A DNA stretch of 64,000 bases from Trichomonas vaginalis G3 (lineage: Eukaryota; Parabasalia; Trichomonadida; Trichomonadidae). A program made the translations under genes and the position numbers. Under the pieces are notes generated by a model, which was not told where the DNA came from, ran no database searches, and saw nothing but the letters and a program-made list of their open reading frames with translations. Shown here in pieces: positions 32,501 through 43,599 of the stretch; position 1 is the first letter of the stretch; each line of letters starts with the position of its first letter. The stretch covers positions 24,831,300 to 24,895,299 of the forward strand of contig NC_067204.1 of assembly GCF_026262505.1 (NCBI RefSeq), written 5' to 3'.

Positions 32501-32810
32501 GAAACGAGCATATTCCATATGGACAGGCACTGTTTGAAGAGCTTGAACCGGAAACTCAGGAAAGAGTCATGCAAACAATACGCGAAGACTCAAATACAGA
32601 CTATGACAAACTCTTTCTAGGATATAGGTTACCTGAGATGGGCGACCAGAGCCAAAAGGCAAAAAGGACATGGGAAATTTGCAACATACTAGATGAACAT
32701 AATGCAAAGATGCAACAACTTCAAGCAGAGGGCAATGAAGGAAAAAGAAGAGTTAAAAAACTCAGTCAGGAAGAAAGTAAAGCTTGGTCCACGTGGGTTC
32801 TATTATGACA
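29596..32810 (+). pseudogene. Large coiled-coil, Gln-rich element B protein
   Basis: From the ATG at 29,596 the coding region spans about 3.2 kb. The start is very basic (MPRKLRKNIRKRKRALK). A long Lys/Glu coiled coil follows, then a (QPAQQPTQQ)-type Gln/Pro tract near 30,860-30,960, an acidic Gln/Glu part, and a globular-looking end. Large coiled-coil proteins of this kind beside the capsid gene could be core or scaffold proteins, and the basic start may bind DNA. No family is recognised. The region is broken in several places, and I treat it as one gene because composition and strand are continuous; it could be two. Confidence 0.5.
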
Positions 32811-32844
32811 TATAAAATCCAACTATTCTATATTTTTACTCATA

Positions 32845-34475
32845 TGAAATGTACGCCGCTCAGAATATAACGCCAACAGTTTTGGATGCTATGAATGGAA
32901 ATGTTTCCGAATGGTATAATGACGAATGCGACAATGCCATTAGAAGGTCAGAAATAGTTCCTGGAACTTACGAATATACAACTGCTGTTTCTTTATGGAA
33001 ATGTAGGTGAGTTTGGAGAAGGTTCTTCAACAACAGTAGATATTGCTTGCGACAGGTTTCATATAATTTCTATTGACAACTCTTTCTTATACGTGGAACA
33101 AGACATTGAAATAAAAACCTTCTGCCAAGTTGTCTGACAAGAAAGGTTGCAATGGAATTTTCTATGTCGATTACCAATATGCTCCAGAAGTTTTCAATGG
33201 GATATAAGATATATTCTAACTCTGACTTAGTTCAAACAGTAACATGGGCAAACTATGAATGGTTCGCTTTGAGAAACTCAGTACAACCACAAGCTAGAGA
33301 ACAAACAGACCAGTATGCAACTATTGAGAAATAAGAAGACTTGACCCTAACGTTCCAGGAGTTTATGTTAACCTTTCTGGACAAACTGCAGCAGCAGTAA
33401 CCAAAGTAAAACTGAAACTTAGAGTTCCTTTGTCATCTTTCCTCATCTTCAGGTTTTTAAGATACTTGCCAAACTGGGCAGGAAAAATTTCTATTGAACT
33501 TACTCCAAGCAAAAATAACTTAGTCATTGCACCAACGCAAGACCCATTCACTCTTACAGACGTAAAGGGAGCAAATCAAACGTCATTCGCCGAATTTTGC
33601 AAAGACAAAGTTGACTTAGACTTTGGTTTCTCAAACCTCAACACTGAAGTAAACTATTATTTTCAATGCTGCTGGAACTGCTTGGGACCCAGTTAAGTTC
33701 ACATGCGAAAAATTTGAATGCAAGAGAATAGAAAGCAGACTTGCAGTCTATATGTTGGACCCAGATATTTCAAATGCTTTAGCTGCCAAATATATTGCAG
33801 TTCCACTTATGTTCCCTATACACCAAATATCTGTCAAAGACTTTGCAGGTGAAGTTGGAAACCAAAGTGCTGACCAGGTGCAAGAACAGATATTGCTTTA
33901 ACAACTGCAATGAAACATGCAGATACTATGTTTGTACTGTTCAGACGAACTATAAATGACTATTCTTGCTTCTACAACCCTGGTATTAAATATCATATAA
34001 ACATAGATGGCAAATATTATCCAAGAGAAGAATATTCTACAGTTGAGGATATGAGGTCATACAACTTGACATTAGATGCTATGAACTTTAACAACAACTT
34101 CACAACAACCATTAACCCTGAAATGCAAAGTTCTATTATGCCATATGTGAAAGTATGGACTCATACAGGAGGTCAAAAAACTCAATATACAAATGGAGAC
34201 CGTTCAAACTTTTGGCTTGGCATTCCATTTGCTGACTCAGAAGACTTTATGGGTGGTATTTCAACTGTTGGTACTGTACAAATACAATATACTGGTGACA
34301 GAGACGGTCCAGATGAATTGAGAGCAAAGAAGTTTTACAAAACCAATAGCACTTTTCACGGAAGATGCTCTTTTGAAGATTCGTTCGATGAAACCTGCTG
34401 GGGCTCCTCAGATTGGCATAACGACAGCTTCCATCGAGCAGATTTTGGCAGCAGGTCAGTAAGTTGTTCTTGAAC
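32845..34475 (+). pseudogene. Major capsid protein of element B
   Basis: A region of about 1.6 kb encodes a beta-rich protein that resembles Polinton double jelly-roll capsids: a soluble start, strands with FALRNSVQPQ-type and VKLKLRVPLSSFLIF-type segments, and a late part with NFWLGIPFADSEDF and GGISTVGTVQIQYTGD. It follows the large coiled-coil gene on the same strand. It is broken in several places. Its 3' end overlaps the convergent gene at 34,356. Confidence 0.75.
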
Positions 34476-34775
34476 TGACTTCTCTCCGTCAAATATTGAC
34501 AGTACGCCAGTTTTGACATAATATTGTAAGATAAACTTACCTTTAGAAATATCTGTAAGTTTTGTTGTTATATTTTTGTCAACGTCAAGAACTTTCACCA
34601 TCTCGGTTATACCAACTTTCTTTGCTTTATGGAAATATTTTGGTTCAGCAAATATTGCTATTCTATAACATTTACCATTGTTTGTATAAAGAACTATTCT
34701 GTCAATGTATTTGTATTGTTTGTGTGTGTAAACTTTGTTCTGCTTCAATTCAATAAGATATCCGAATACGTCCAT
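34356..34775 (-). CDS. Unknown element B protein (139 aa), convergent to capsid gene
   Basis: The ATG at 34,775 gives a basic, Tyr/Lys-rich protein with a strand-rich first two thirds and a hydrophilic Ser/Glu end. Its C-terminal ~40 codons overlap the 3' end of the capsid region on the other strand, which could mean one end is misplaced. No family is recognised. It is divergent from the gene at 34,794 with 18 bp between starts. Confidence 0.5.
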   Translation of the reverse strand: MDVFGYLIELKQNKVYTHKQYKYIDRIVLYTNNGKCYRIAIFAEPKYFHKAKKVGITEMVKVLDVDKNITTKLTDISKGKFILQYYVKTGVLSIFDGEKSVQEQLTDLLPKSARWKLSLCQSEEPQQVSSNESSKEHLP

Positions 34776-34793
34776 CTTTTTATTCTAAGTAAA

Positions 34794-35376
34794 ATGTCAT
34801 TTCCGAAAAATAGAAGCGTGAGTGTTTCAAAAGGTTTAATGGCGGTGGCAGATGTGAAGTTAAATTCACCAACTCAAACAACAGTCAAAGTGTTGTTGTC
34901 AATGTCAAAGACAGAGATGTTGAAGTGGGGAAACCATACGAAGACGAAGATGGTATAACAATAGTTCCTGTAAAAGAACAACCAACATACCCTGAAGTTA
35001 GCAGAGACTTAGTTCTGTTGCAGATATTCGAAACGACTACCAACAACTTAAAGACAAACTTAAAACTCAGGAGAAGATTTGTCAAGCTTTGGGTATAATG
35101 TTAAACTTGGTCGAACACAACCCTGTAAAAGTGAACTCATATGTCATTGCACCTCATGAAGTTTTGAAAGAACTATTGAAACTTTTGACAGAGGCAGACG
35201 ATATAAACATCAAAGAAATAGAACCCGACATTGCTTGCTGTGGTGTTTCATACAATGTCATTGACAAGATATACGTTATGAAAGGAGGTGAAACGTTGAA
35301 CTTAAAATATAGTTTCCCAGACGTCATAAAAATATTTGACGACCACAACATTTCATTAAATTTACTTGCTAAGTAA
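34794..35376 (+). pseudogene. Small element B gene upstream of minor capsid
   Basis: The ATG at 34,794 (MSFPKNRSVSVSKGL) opens a coding region that ends at 35,376 with a folded-looking stretch (VEHNPVKVNSYVIAPHEVLK). It is acidic to neutral and has no membrane segment. It is broken about twice. Function is unknown; it may be a virion assembly protein because of its neighbours. Confidence 0.4.
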
Positions 35377-36208
35377 ATGGCAGAAGACATAGTGGTTTAT
35401 TACTATTACGACTAAAAACCCTGAGTCATATAATTCTATAACAAAAACTTACAAAGTCCTCAAGGACGATTGTAAACTGACCTTAAACACGATGACGACT
35501 AAAGCCTGTTTTGCTCTTTTGACACCAGAAGACTTTGTTGTTGTGAATGGTAAAAAATACTTCTTTGAAGATACTTACTCAGATATACCACCAACAGGTT
35601 TTGTTGACTTATTTAATACTTTAAGGACGGATGTAACATGTGCTGCAACTAGAGCAGGTTTCATTATGTTTGGATGTCCGACTGAGTTTAGTATAAACGA
35701 TATGAGCTATAATACAAAACTTATTTCTGGTTTTTACTACCAACAGTTTCCTATAACAGGAAAAGGTGTCATACAAGGAATGTCTATTCCATTGACGTTA
35801 AGCACACCTATTTTATATATTGTTTCAAACTTAGGTTCAAAGTGCTATTCGAATGTCGACAGAAACTACTATGACCAAAAGATACTCATGCGTATAAACA
35901 ACACTTTCTCTGCTGGTTTGCCTATTGTTCATTCGAATGCAGAGTTTTCAGCTTTAGTAAACTCAAACACTTTAGCAAACATAAACTTAACCTTAGTTGA
36001 CGCAAACTTTGTTCCTGTAAAACTTTTATGTCCTATGTATTTGTCAATGACGGCAGAAGTTTTCGAATTGGAAGATGCAACTGGTGAAAGTATTGTATTA
36101 CAAGAACAACTTCAACAACAAATAGCTCAAGAACAACAAATGCAACAAATGGAACAAATGCAACAACAAAAGTCAAGAATAAAAAAATATTTTTTTTTAT
36201 TTTTATAA
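35377..36208 (+). CDS. Probable minor capsid (penton-type) protein of element B
   Basis: An open frame of 238 residues from the ATG at 35,492, with coding-like sequence upstream to 35,377. The protein is rich in short beta strands (VVVNGKKYFFEDTY, GVIQGMSIPLTL, TPILYIVSNLG) and ends with a Gln/Met-rich tail. A single jelly-roll minor capsid (penton) lies near the major capsid gene in Polintons, and the predicted content fits. I saw no diagnostic motif, so this is by composition and place. The start region may be broken once. Confidence 0.45.
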
Positions 36209-36211
36209 AAA

Positions 36212-37443
36212 ATGTACAGAATAGACGTTTCAGATTTTTATGACTTCCAAGCGTTCAGAAATATGTGTCCATTTCGAGACTTATAACAAAGCAGTCGAGA
36301 ATTTGAAACGTTTTAGTCATTTATGTCGACTCTGCCCCAGAATGTTATGTTATGAAAGAATGGGATTTGTCTTTAACAAACCAATGAGGCAACAATAGTG
36401 TCTGAACAAGAATGTAGACAGAAACTTAAGAAATAAAAGTTGTACAAGTTGGAATGAAGATGTTAGATGCTTGGGATATCTTATTGTCAAAGTTTAGAAG
36501 ATTTTTCAGTTCGTGGTATAAAGTTCTATACACCATCTCCAAACTTCTATTCTATCTTCACTGGATTAAATACGAACAAGTAGAATGGAAAGAAAATGTT
36601 ATAGAAGCTTGGTTAGACCATGTCAAAGAATTATATGCAATGGAAACGAAAGAGTCTATGAGTATATCTTATGTTGGTTTTGCAAACATCTTACAACTCC
36701 AAGTGCTAAAAATGAAACTGCTCTCATCATAATTGGAAAACAGGGAACAGGTAAGAACACTTTCTTTACAGATATCTTATGCAAACTGTTTAGAGGGCTA
36801 TTCGAACCCGAATATGACAAACTTAGAAAACATCTGCGGTAAATTTAACTCTTCAATAGAGAATATGAAACTTATAGTATGTAACGAACTTCAAGTATAG
36901 ATACAACAAAGGTTTTAAACTCAGATGCTTGAAAGTCTTATAACAGACAAAGTTGGAGTTGTTGAAAGAAAGTATAAAGACCAAGAGTGTTTGTGAAAAT
37001 GTTGCAAACTTCATTATGGTTTCAAACAATGCTGTTCCGATGAAGTTAGAAAGTTCTGACAGAAGATATGTAGTTGTCAGAACGTCAGATTCTCATATGC
37101 AAGATACAGAATTTTTGACGACTTAGCAGAAACTTTGAACCTAACTTTTACAACCACTTGTTTCATATTTCATGACATTAGATATTTCAAAGTTCAATCC
37201 AAGACAATTCCACATACCGAAGAAAGACAAACATTGTTAGAAGCAAACAAGAGTGTATATGAACTGTTTATAGATGAGACTAACTTTGAGTGTTTAGATG
37301 AAAGGTCATTGTACGATTCGTATAAACAATATTGTCAAGAGTATGGTTATATGACAGCGTCTAAACGAACATTCTTGGCAAATGTCAAAAATCTTTTAGA
37401 TGTTCAGAACGGCGTATATACAAAGAAAAATTTTTCTGAGTAA
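36212..37443 (+). pseudogene. SF3 (D5-like) helicase of element B
   Basis: The region contains ALIIIGKQGTGKNTFF (Walker A with its lead strand), a downstream VCNEL-type acidic strand and FIMVSNNAVPMK, the same motif order as the element A helicase. Only about 1.2 kb is present against 2.3 kb in element A, and no Prim-Pol motifs are seen, so it may be a helicase without primase. It is broken in several places. Confidence 0.8.
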
Positions 37444-37480
37444 ATTTTATAAAAAATATATATTTTTATCCGATAGAAAA

Positions 37481-37899
37481 GATGATGAAATTCATCTCAG
37501 TCAACAAGTACATGTCAGGACTTAAAGAAGAACTAGACCCATTCGCTTATTGAATGTTACTTCTACCATTTTGAAAAGTCTTCATTCAGCAAAGTTTGGA
37601 ACATCGAACCAGTTAAGTTTGCTATTGTGACTAAAAATGGTGCGAAATTTGAAGACTTAGACATAGAAGGTTTGTTAACAGTCAAAGAAAATTTTGACAG
37701 AAGGTTCTCAAACCTTAAAGAAGGCAAAGCATACAAACTTGTTATACCTTATGAACCAAAGAAGACAGACGACTATGAATATTATGAGTCTAAAGTTGTA
37801 GAAGTTCAAGGTAAATTGGGTAAAAAGATTTTAGAGTCTAAGCCAGTGTTTGCTCCTAAAGAGGAAGAGAACATTGACATTGACCCAGAAATGTTCTAA
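37481..37899 (+). pseudogene. Small charged element B protein
   Basis: Coding-like sequence from the ATG at 37,481 to a stop at 37,899. The clear part is hydrophilic, Lys/Glu/Asp-rich, with a C-terminal acidic end (EEENIDIDPEMF). The acidic tail is reminiscent of single-strand-binding proteins, but there is no other support. Broken about once. Confidence 0.4.
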
Positions 37900-37915
37900 A
37901 AATAAAATTTTATTT

Positions 37916-38368
37916 TTACATGTCAAATTTCTTTTTCTCTGGAACTGGTTCAGGTTCTTTTTTCTCTTCTTCTACTTTCTTTTCTTTCTTTTCTCTCTTC
38001 TTCTTTTCTGGTGGAGTTATGTCAAATTTGGCGCAACTATATTTATGTAAAAGTTCTTTGTCCTTTAATAGCTCTTCTATTCTGTTTTCTATTTCATTTT
38101 CAAGAACAGCGCATGTGTCTTCTTTGCATTCTAAGAAGTTTTGTTGGACTTCATCTCTCCAAGAGGCGTCATCTCTGTCAACAAGTCTGTCATTGACAAA
38201 CTTAAAGACTTCTCTGCCTAATGTTTTATGGTTCTTGTCATATTCCCAGAAACAGAACTTTAGAACAAATTCACCTTTCTTGTTTACACTATGTAAGATT
38301 TTATGGTCGACAGATGTTTTGCTGTCAAAAAGCTTGTCTCGAATATAGATAGCGAAATCGCTAGACAT
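37916..38368 (-). CDS. Unknown protein with Lys/Glu/Pro tail (150 aa)
   Basis: The ATG at 38,368 gives a globular part of about 115 residues (FVLKFCFWEYDKNHKTLGRE in the middle) and a highly charged C-terminal tail (EKKKREKKEKKVEEEKK). It looks whole. Its start is 36 bp from the divergent packaging ATPase start at 38,405, so the two probably share a promoter region. No family is recognised. Confidence 0.6.
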   Translation of the reverse strand: MSSDFAIYIRDKLFDSKTSVDHKILHSVNKKGEFVLKFCFWEYDKNHKTLGREVFKFVNDRLVDRDDASWRDEVQQNFLECKEDTCAVLENEIENRIEELLKDKELLHKYSCAKFDITPPEKKKREKKEKKVEEEKKEPEPVPEKKKFDM

Positions 38369-38404
38369 TTTCAAAAAGATAAAAATTTTAATTTTTCTAA
38401 AAAT

Positions 38405-39279
38405 ATGTTAGAAAAAAAGTTTGCTGACATTGACAAGAAATTTGAGAATGTTTTAAACAAGAACAAGAGGAAGTTAGAAAATGCTCAGATAAAACCCATA
38501 CATGACAAGTTCTTATTTGCTCAGAATGGTATAACAGGTCTAATCGCACCACTGGGTCGGGTAAGACTTTCACTTATCTTAAAATGGCTGCACAACAACA
38601 AGAACTAGATGAGAAGAACCCATTCTATGAGTTAGTAGTCATTTGTAGTACTTCTGGTCAATTTGACCAAACCGTAAATTCGTTCAAAGATATTATAAAA
38701 AAGTCTAAGTTAGTATGTATAAAAGACTCTGAGTTGTTGGATTGGATAAAGAAGTACCAAAGAAGAGTTTTGAAGTACAATGCTATAAATGAGTATGTCA
38801 ATTCGAGGTTTAAAGACCCAAATGAGGAAATGCAGAGAATATTAGAGAAGAAACACTTCAGAAACAAACAGAAAGAGATAGAATACATTTCGAAGAAATT
38901 GCAATCTTACGATTGGAAGACTTACCCTCACAGATGTCTTCTTATCTTAGATGACTTTGCTTCTCATCCTTTGTTAAAGAACAGAGAACAAGATATGTGT
39001 CGAATTCTTAAGAAGCTCAGACACTTTAACATCTCAGTTGTCATTTGTGTACAGACAGCAAAGAGTTTAAGTAAGGATGTTAAAAGAATACTTACTGATA
39101 TCATACTTTTCCCTGGATTGTCCGAAGACGATTTCATGGAACTTATGAAAGAGTCCATGGCAGGTAAGTTTGACAGACATGAACTATGGGAGAAGTACAA
39201 AGTCATACAAGACCCTCATACTTCTTTCAGAATTCACATCTACGCGAACAAAGTTCAAATTGTAAAAAGTCAAGCTTGA
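38405..39279 (+). pseudogene. A32/FtsK-HerA-type genome packaging ATPase
   Basis: The region has a P-loop area near 38,535-38,570 (GLIAP...), a clear Walker B strand RCLLILDDFASHP (about 38,932-38,970), an RHFNISVVICVQTAKSL sensor segment and an IILFPGLSEDD segment. This order is typical of Polinton, adintovirus and poxvirus A32-like ATPases, which pump DNA into the capsid. It is broken about once. A remnant of the minisatellite gene family follows 20 bp after the stop. Confidence 0.85.
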
Positions 39280-39299
39280 AAAATGTAAGTGTTTAGTCT

Positions 39300-39385
39300 T
39301 AGTAAGTCTGTTGTGGTGCTGGGTCTGTCGGTTCTTCTGGCTTTGGAAGGCATTCAGGAAGAGGAACGTCAGTCATCCGTTTGTG
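39300..39385 (-). pseudogene. Remnant of the Gln-rich minisatellite-leader gene family
   Basis: Minus-strand sequence encodes a short start (MTDVPLPECLPKPEEP) close to that at 45,025 (MSDVPPTEPIPKPEEP) and then ends. It is preceded on its own strand by the minisatellite at 39,390-39,690. It is only the N-terminal piece of the family represented at 27,378. Confidence 0.6.
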
Positions 39386-39389
39386 TCCT

Positions 39390-39690
39390 GTCGGAAGGAA
39401 GAACTTTTCCTGTTGGAAGGAAAAACTTTTCCAGTTGTCGGGAAATTTTTTTCCTGTCTGAAGGAAAAATTTTTTCTGTCGTTCGACCAAAAAGTTCTCA
39501 ATTTTCGAAAATTTGAATGGTTTACGGACGAACAACAGGAAATTTTTTTCCAGTTGTCAGGAAATTTTTTTCCTGTCGGAAGGAAGGACTTGGAATGCCA
39601 GAAGGAAATTTTTTTCCTGTTGGAAGGAAGGACTTTTCCTGTTGGAAGGAAAAACTTTTTCTGTCGGAAGGAAGGACTCGGAATGCCAGA
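39390..39690. repeat. Minisatellite, GGAAGGAAAAACTTTTCC type
   Basis: About 12-15 degenerate units mix GTCGGAAGGAA, AAATTTTTTTCCTGTC and CTTTTCCTGTTGGAAGG. Many open frames here on both strands are only shadows of the repeat. It lies immediately 5' of the remnant gene at 39,300-39,385. Confidence 0.85.
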
Positions 39691-39766
39691 AGGATTTGAC
39701 AAGACAATTTACCTTATAGAGCTACCTGAGCCATCTGACTTTCACAAAAGACCAAAAATAAACGCT

Positions 39767-40378
39767 TTACATGTATTTTTCAGCAACTTCGTCAAATAAT
39801 TTTATAGCTTTATCTATCTCATCTACTTCAAACGTTTCTTTACCTTTCGTGGGAGCACCATACATTTTCTCAAACTTTTCGAGTAGTTCTGTTTCAGCAG
39901 CTCTCATATCGTTAACGAACACAACCTTGACTCTATTGACTGTACTGTCATATCTTTGAGTTATATTATATGTTCTTCCTATCTTATATCTTTTTGTATT
40001 GAAGTCCTTCGGTTTCTGAACGATGTAAAGTAAGCCTTCACTGCAACGTTCCGTATCGAATGAACCATATGTTATGAAGTTATATCCAACAACTGGGTCT
40101 AACCATAACAAAACTATTGGTATAAGACTTTTGTCGATGAGATATGCTGTAGTTCCATAGAATCTTACCGATATCATAAGCTCAGGATTTCTTGTCAAAA
40201 TTTTCTGAGTAGAAGCAATTTTAACCCAGTCGTTTGTTTTCTTTCCAGATGGAGATATAATGTCTGACAAAGAATATTTGTTGTATTTCTTTGAGTATCT
40301 TACGTTTAAATCACCTATTCTAACCACTTTGGTGTCATTGTCTATCTTTCTAACTGTTTCAAACTCAATGTTTAACAT
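39767..40378 (-). CDS. T5orf172 / GIY-YIG-like protein with KilA-N-type leader (203 aa)
   Basis: The ATG at 40,378 gives a protein with an N-terminal half that may be a KilA-N-like DNA-binding domain (IGDLNVRYSKKYNKYSLSDI, NDWVKIASTQKIL). The C-terminal half resembles T5orf172/MUG113, a GIY-YIG-related domain (GLLYIVQKPKDF, YKIGRTYNITQRYD, RAAETELLEKFEKMY). KilA-N plus T5orf172 is common in large DNA viruses. The 16-nt leader before the ATG and the promoter motif are the same as those of the element A KilA-N genes. It looks whole. It may act on DNA as regulator or nuclease. Confidence 0.72.
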   Translation of the reverse strand: MLNIEFETVRKIDNDTKVVRIGDLNVRYSKKYNKYSLSDIISPSGKKTNDWVKIASTQKILTRNPELMISVRFYGTTAYLIDKSLIPIVLLWLDPVVGYNFITYGSFDTERCSEGLLYIVQKPKDFNTKRYKIGRTYNITQRYDSTVNRVKVVFVNDMRAAETELLEKFEKMYGAPTKGKETFEVDEIDKAIKLFDEVAEKYM

Positions 40379-40417
40379 TTCTGTTCTTACATACAAAATA
40401 AAAAAATAAATAAAAAT

Positions 40418-40435
40418 AAAACTAACTTTATTTTT
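40418..40435 (-). promoter_or_regulatory. Candidate promoter motif before T5orf172 gene
   Basis: Minus strand AAAATAAAGTTAGTTTTA about 40 bp before the ATG, as in element A. Confidence 0.6.
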
Positions 40436-40439
40436 TCTG

Positions 40440-40676
40440 TCTTAAGGAAATTCATGATTTCAGGGATTTTTTTTACGAAGTGCAAAAGTTCTCTTCGTAA
40501 AAAAATAACAGTTATATAATGAAATTTGGTCATTTTTTCACGATTTTCATGAGTTTTAGGCGACCAGGTTTTTTTCCCTACTCGCAATTTTTTACGATTT
40601 TCATGAGTTTTAGGCGAGTAAGATTTTCTATCTTGTATAACAGTTATATAATGAAAAAGTGTCATTTTTCAGCAAA
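40440..40676. repeat. Short direct and inverted repeats before array
   Basis: AACAGTTATATAATGAAA occurs twice (about 40,507 and 40,641), ACGATTTTCATGAGTTTTAGGCGA twice (about 40,540 and 40,596), and TTTACGAAG...CTTCGTAAA forms an inverted pair. A minus-strand open frame here is a shadow of the repeats. Confidence 0.6.
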
Positions 40677-42598
40677 AATATATTTTAGGGTAGATGGGTA
40701 GATCTAACCCGATATCTAACCTCTTTTCTACCCTCTTGAATTTTCATGAATTTTCATGATTTCATCGTAAATGTTTTGTCAAACATGAACGTATATGTTT
40801 TGTCAAGACTTCTTCGTAAATGTTTTGTCAAGACTTCTTCGTAATGAGCGTAAATGACCAAAAATATATTTTAGGGTAGATGGGTAGATCTAACCCGATA
40901 TCTAACCTCTTTTCTACCCTCTTGAATTTTCATGAATTTTCATGATTTCATCGTAAATGTTTTGTCAAACATGAACGTATATGTTTTGTCAAGACTTCTT
41001 CGTAAATGTTTTGTCAAGACTTCTTCGTAATGAGCGTAAATGACCAAAAATATATTTTAGGGTAGATGGGTAGATCTAACCCGATATCTAACCTCTTTTC
41101 TACCCTCTTGAATTTTCATGAATTTTCATGATTTCATCGTAAATGTTTTGTCAAACATGAACGTATATGTTTTGTCAAGACTTCTTCGTAAATGTTTTGT
41201 CAAGACTTCTTCGTAATGAGCGTAAATGACCAAAAATATATTTTAGGGTAGATGGGTAGATCTAACCCGATATCTAACCTCTTTTCTACCCTCTTGAATT
41301 TTCATGAATTTTCATGATTTCATCGTAAATGTTTTGTCAAACATGAACGTATATGTTTTGTCAAGACTTCTTCGTACATGTTTTGTCAAGACTTTTCGTA
41401 ATGAGCGTAAATGACCAAAAATATATTTTAGGGTAGATGGGTAGATCTAACCCGATATCTAACCTCTTTTCTACCCTCTTGAATTTTCATGAATTTTCAT
41501 GATTTCATCGTAAATGTTTTGTCAAACATGAACGTATATGTTTTGTCAAGACTTCTTCGTAAATGTTTTGTCAAGACTTCTTCGTAATGAGCGTAAATGA
41601 CCAAAAATATATTTTAGGGTAGATGGGTAGATCTAACCCGATATCTAACCTCTTTTCTACCCTCTTGAATTTTCATGAATTTTCATGATTTCATCGTAAA
41701 TGTTTTGTCAAACATGAACGTATATGTTTTGTCAAGACTTCTTCGTAAATGTTTTGTCAAGACTTCTTCGTAATGAGCGTAAATGACCAAAAATATATTT
41801 TAGGGTAGATGGGTAGATCTAACCCGATATCTAACCTCTTTTCTACCCTCTTGAATTTTCATGAATTTTCATGATTTCATCGTAAATGTTTTTGTCAAAC
41901 ATGAACGTATATGTTTTGTCAAGACTTCTTCGTAAATGTTTTGTCAAGACTTCTTCGTAATGAGCGTAATGACCAAAAAATATATTTTAGGGTAGATGGG
42001 TAGATCTAACCCGATATCTAACCTCTTTTCTACCCTCTTGAATTTTCATGAATTTTCATGATTTCATCGTAAATGTTTTGTCAAACATGAACGTATATGT
42101 TTTGTCAAGACTTCTTCGTACATGTTTTTGTCAAGACTTCTTCGTAATGAGCGTAAATGACCAAAATATATTTTAGGGTAGATGGGTAGATCTAACCCGA
42201 TATCTAACCTCTTTTCTACCCTCTTGAATTTTCATGAATTTTCATGATTTCATCGTAAATGTTTTGTCAAACATGAACGTATATGTTTTGTCAAGACTTC
42301 TTCGTACATGTTTTGTCAAGACTTCTTCGTAATGAGCGTAAATGACCAAAAATATATTTTAGGGTAGATGGGTAGATCTAACCCGATATCTAACCTCTTT
42401 TCTACCCTCTTGAATTTTCATGAATTTTCATGATTTCATCGTAAATGTTTTGTCAAACATGAACGTATATGTTTTGTCATGATTTCATCGTATATGTTTT
42501 GTCAAAACTTCTTCTTCGTAATGAGCGTAAATGACCAAAAATATATTTTAGGGTAGATGGGTAGATCTAACCTGTTTTCTAACCTCTTTTCTACCCCA
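40677..42598. repeat. 186-bp tandem array, about 10.5 units
   Basis: Units start near 40,683, 40,869, 41,055 and so on. Each contains TTTTAGGGTAGATGGGTAGA, the palindrome-like TCTAACCCGATATCTAACC, TCTACCCTCTTGAATTTTC and several TGTTTTGTCAAGACTTCTTCG segments. No coding potential. The last unit is variant and runs into the stop of the gene at 42,605. Confidence 0.95.
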
Positions 42599-42604
42599 GT
42601 TATT

Positions 42605-43519
42605 TTATAAGCGTTTTACATGGTAAACATTGTGAATTCGTGAAATTCTAAACAATTTCGTAGCTTCTATTTCTTCGCTGAGGATATCGAATGTTTTAAC
42701 AATGCCGAAAGTTTCTTTATACTTCTTCTTGACATCTGAAAGAAGGAAATCGTCAGCAGTTGGATAATTTTTATTAAGAAATTCTAACATGTCCATTTTA
42801 TTTTCTGCTGGCTTTTCTGCTTCTTTCTTTAAGTCAGCATAGTCGTTTCTCATTCTTTCTATCTCTTTGACGGAGTAGTTATATTTCCTCATTGCTGCTT
42901 TACATTTTGAACATTGCGGGTTCATTTTAGCGTTATATTCTGAAACCTTACCTGCAAGTATGACTAAGGCGTCAATGGTTTTCTTTAACTCAAAAGTTGC
43001 TGGTTTTATCTGTTCATTCCATACCTTACCTCTTCTATCTTTATCTCTTATCTGCCATACACATTCAGCAACTAACGAAACAAAGTTATCGTAGGTCTTA
43101 AATTCTTCAGATTTGTATATGTCAGAGATGTTCTTATATACCATATCGCAATCTTTGTCCATAACCTTATGGTTGCAATGAAATCCAAGGAACTCATAGT
43201 TTACCTTTCGTATGAACTTCTTTATTTCTACTGAGTCAGTCAGTCTGACTTCTATTTCATCGAATTCTGGAATAGTGAGTTTTTGTTGTTGTATTTCAGG
43301 AAGTTTAGGTAGATGGTCAATAATATCCTGCATTTCATAAAGATACTGTTCATTTGTTTCATCTTTCGCACTACAGTTTAGATCTCCTTGGAGAAGTTCT
43401 TGCTTTATCTTCTGGATTTCTGTTTCGAAAGTATATGAAGAAGGAATGAAGCTTTTCATCTCTACTAACATTGAAGTTGGGTTCATGACTAACGAGTTTG
43501 GTGCTGTTGTTGCTAACAT
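42605..43519 (-). CDS. Unknown element B protein with C-x2-C (304 aa)
   Basis: The ATG at 43,519 is chosen over earlier in-frame codons because it lies 37 bp after the AATAAAGTTAGTTTT motif. The protein is hydrophilic and mostly helical, with two Cys/His-bearing spots (FHCNHKVMDKDC and PQCSKCKAAM) that could bind zinc. The C-terminus is basic. It looks whole. It is flanked on both sides by tandem arrays of the same core repeat, so it might be the protein that acts on them, though this is a guess from position. No family is recognised. Confidence 0.6.
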   Translation of the reverse strand: MLATTAPNSLVMNPTSMLVEMKSFIPSSYTFETEIQKIKQELLQGDLNCSAKDETNEQYLYEMQDIIDHLPKLPEIQQQKLTIPEFDEIEVRLTDSVEIKKFIRKVNYEFLGFHCNHKVMDKDCDMVYKNISDIYKSEEFKTYDNFVSLVAECVWQIRDKDRRGKVWNEQIKPATFELKKTIDALVILAGKVSEYNAKMNPQCSKCKAAMRKYNYSVKEIERMRNDYADLKKEAEKPAENKMDMLEFLNKNYPTADDFLLSDVKKKYKETFGIVKTFDILSEEIEATKLFRISRIHNVYHVKRL

Positions 43520-43555
43520 GTTCTTACAATAAAAATAAAAAAATATTTTTTTAAA

Positions 43556-43573
43556 AAAACTAACTTTATTTTT
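43556..43573 (-). promoter_or_regulatory. Candidate promoter motif before 304-aa gene
   Basis: Minus strand AAAATAAAGTTAGTTTTT about 37 bp before the ATG at 43,519. Confidence 0.6.
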
Positions 43574-43599
43574 TATTTCGGGAAAATTCATGACAAATT

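Noticed and set aside
40387-40665. Minus-strand open frame with repeated SPKTHENR and FHYITVI peptides
   Set aside because: It follows exactly the short direct repeats in the DNA and has no start context or conserved neighbour role; it is a shadow of the repeats.
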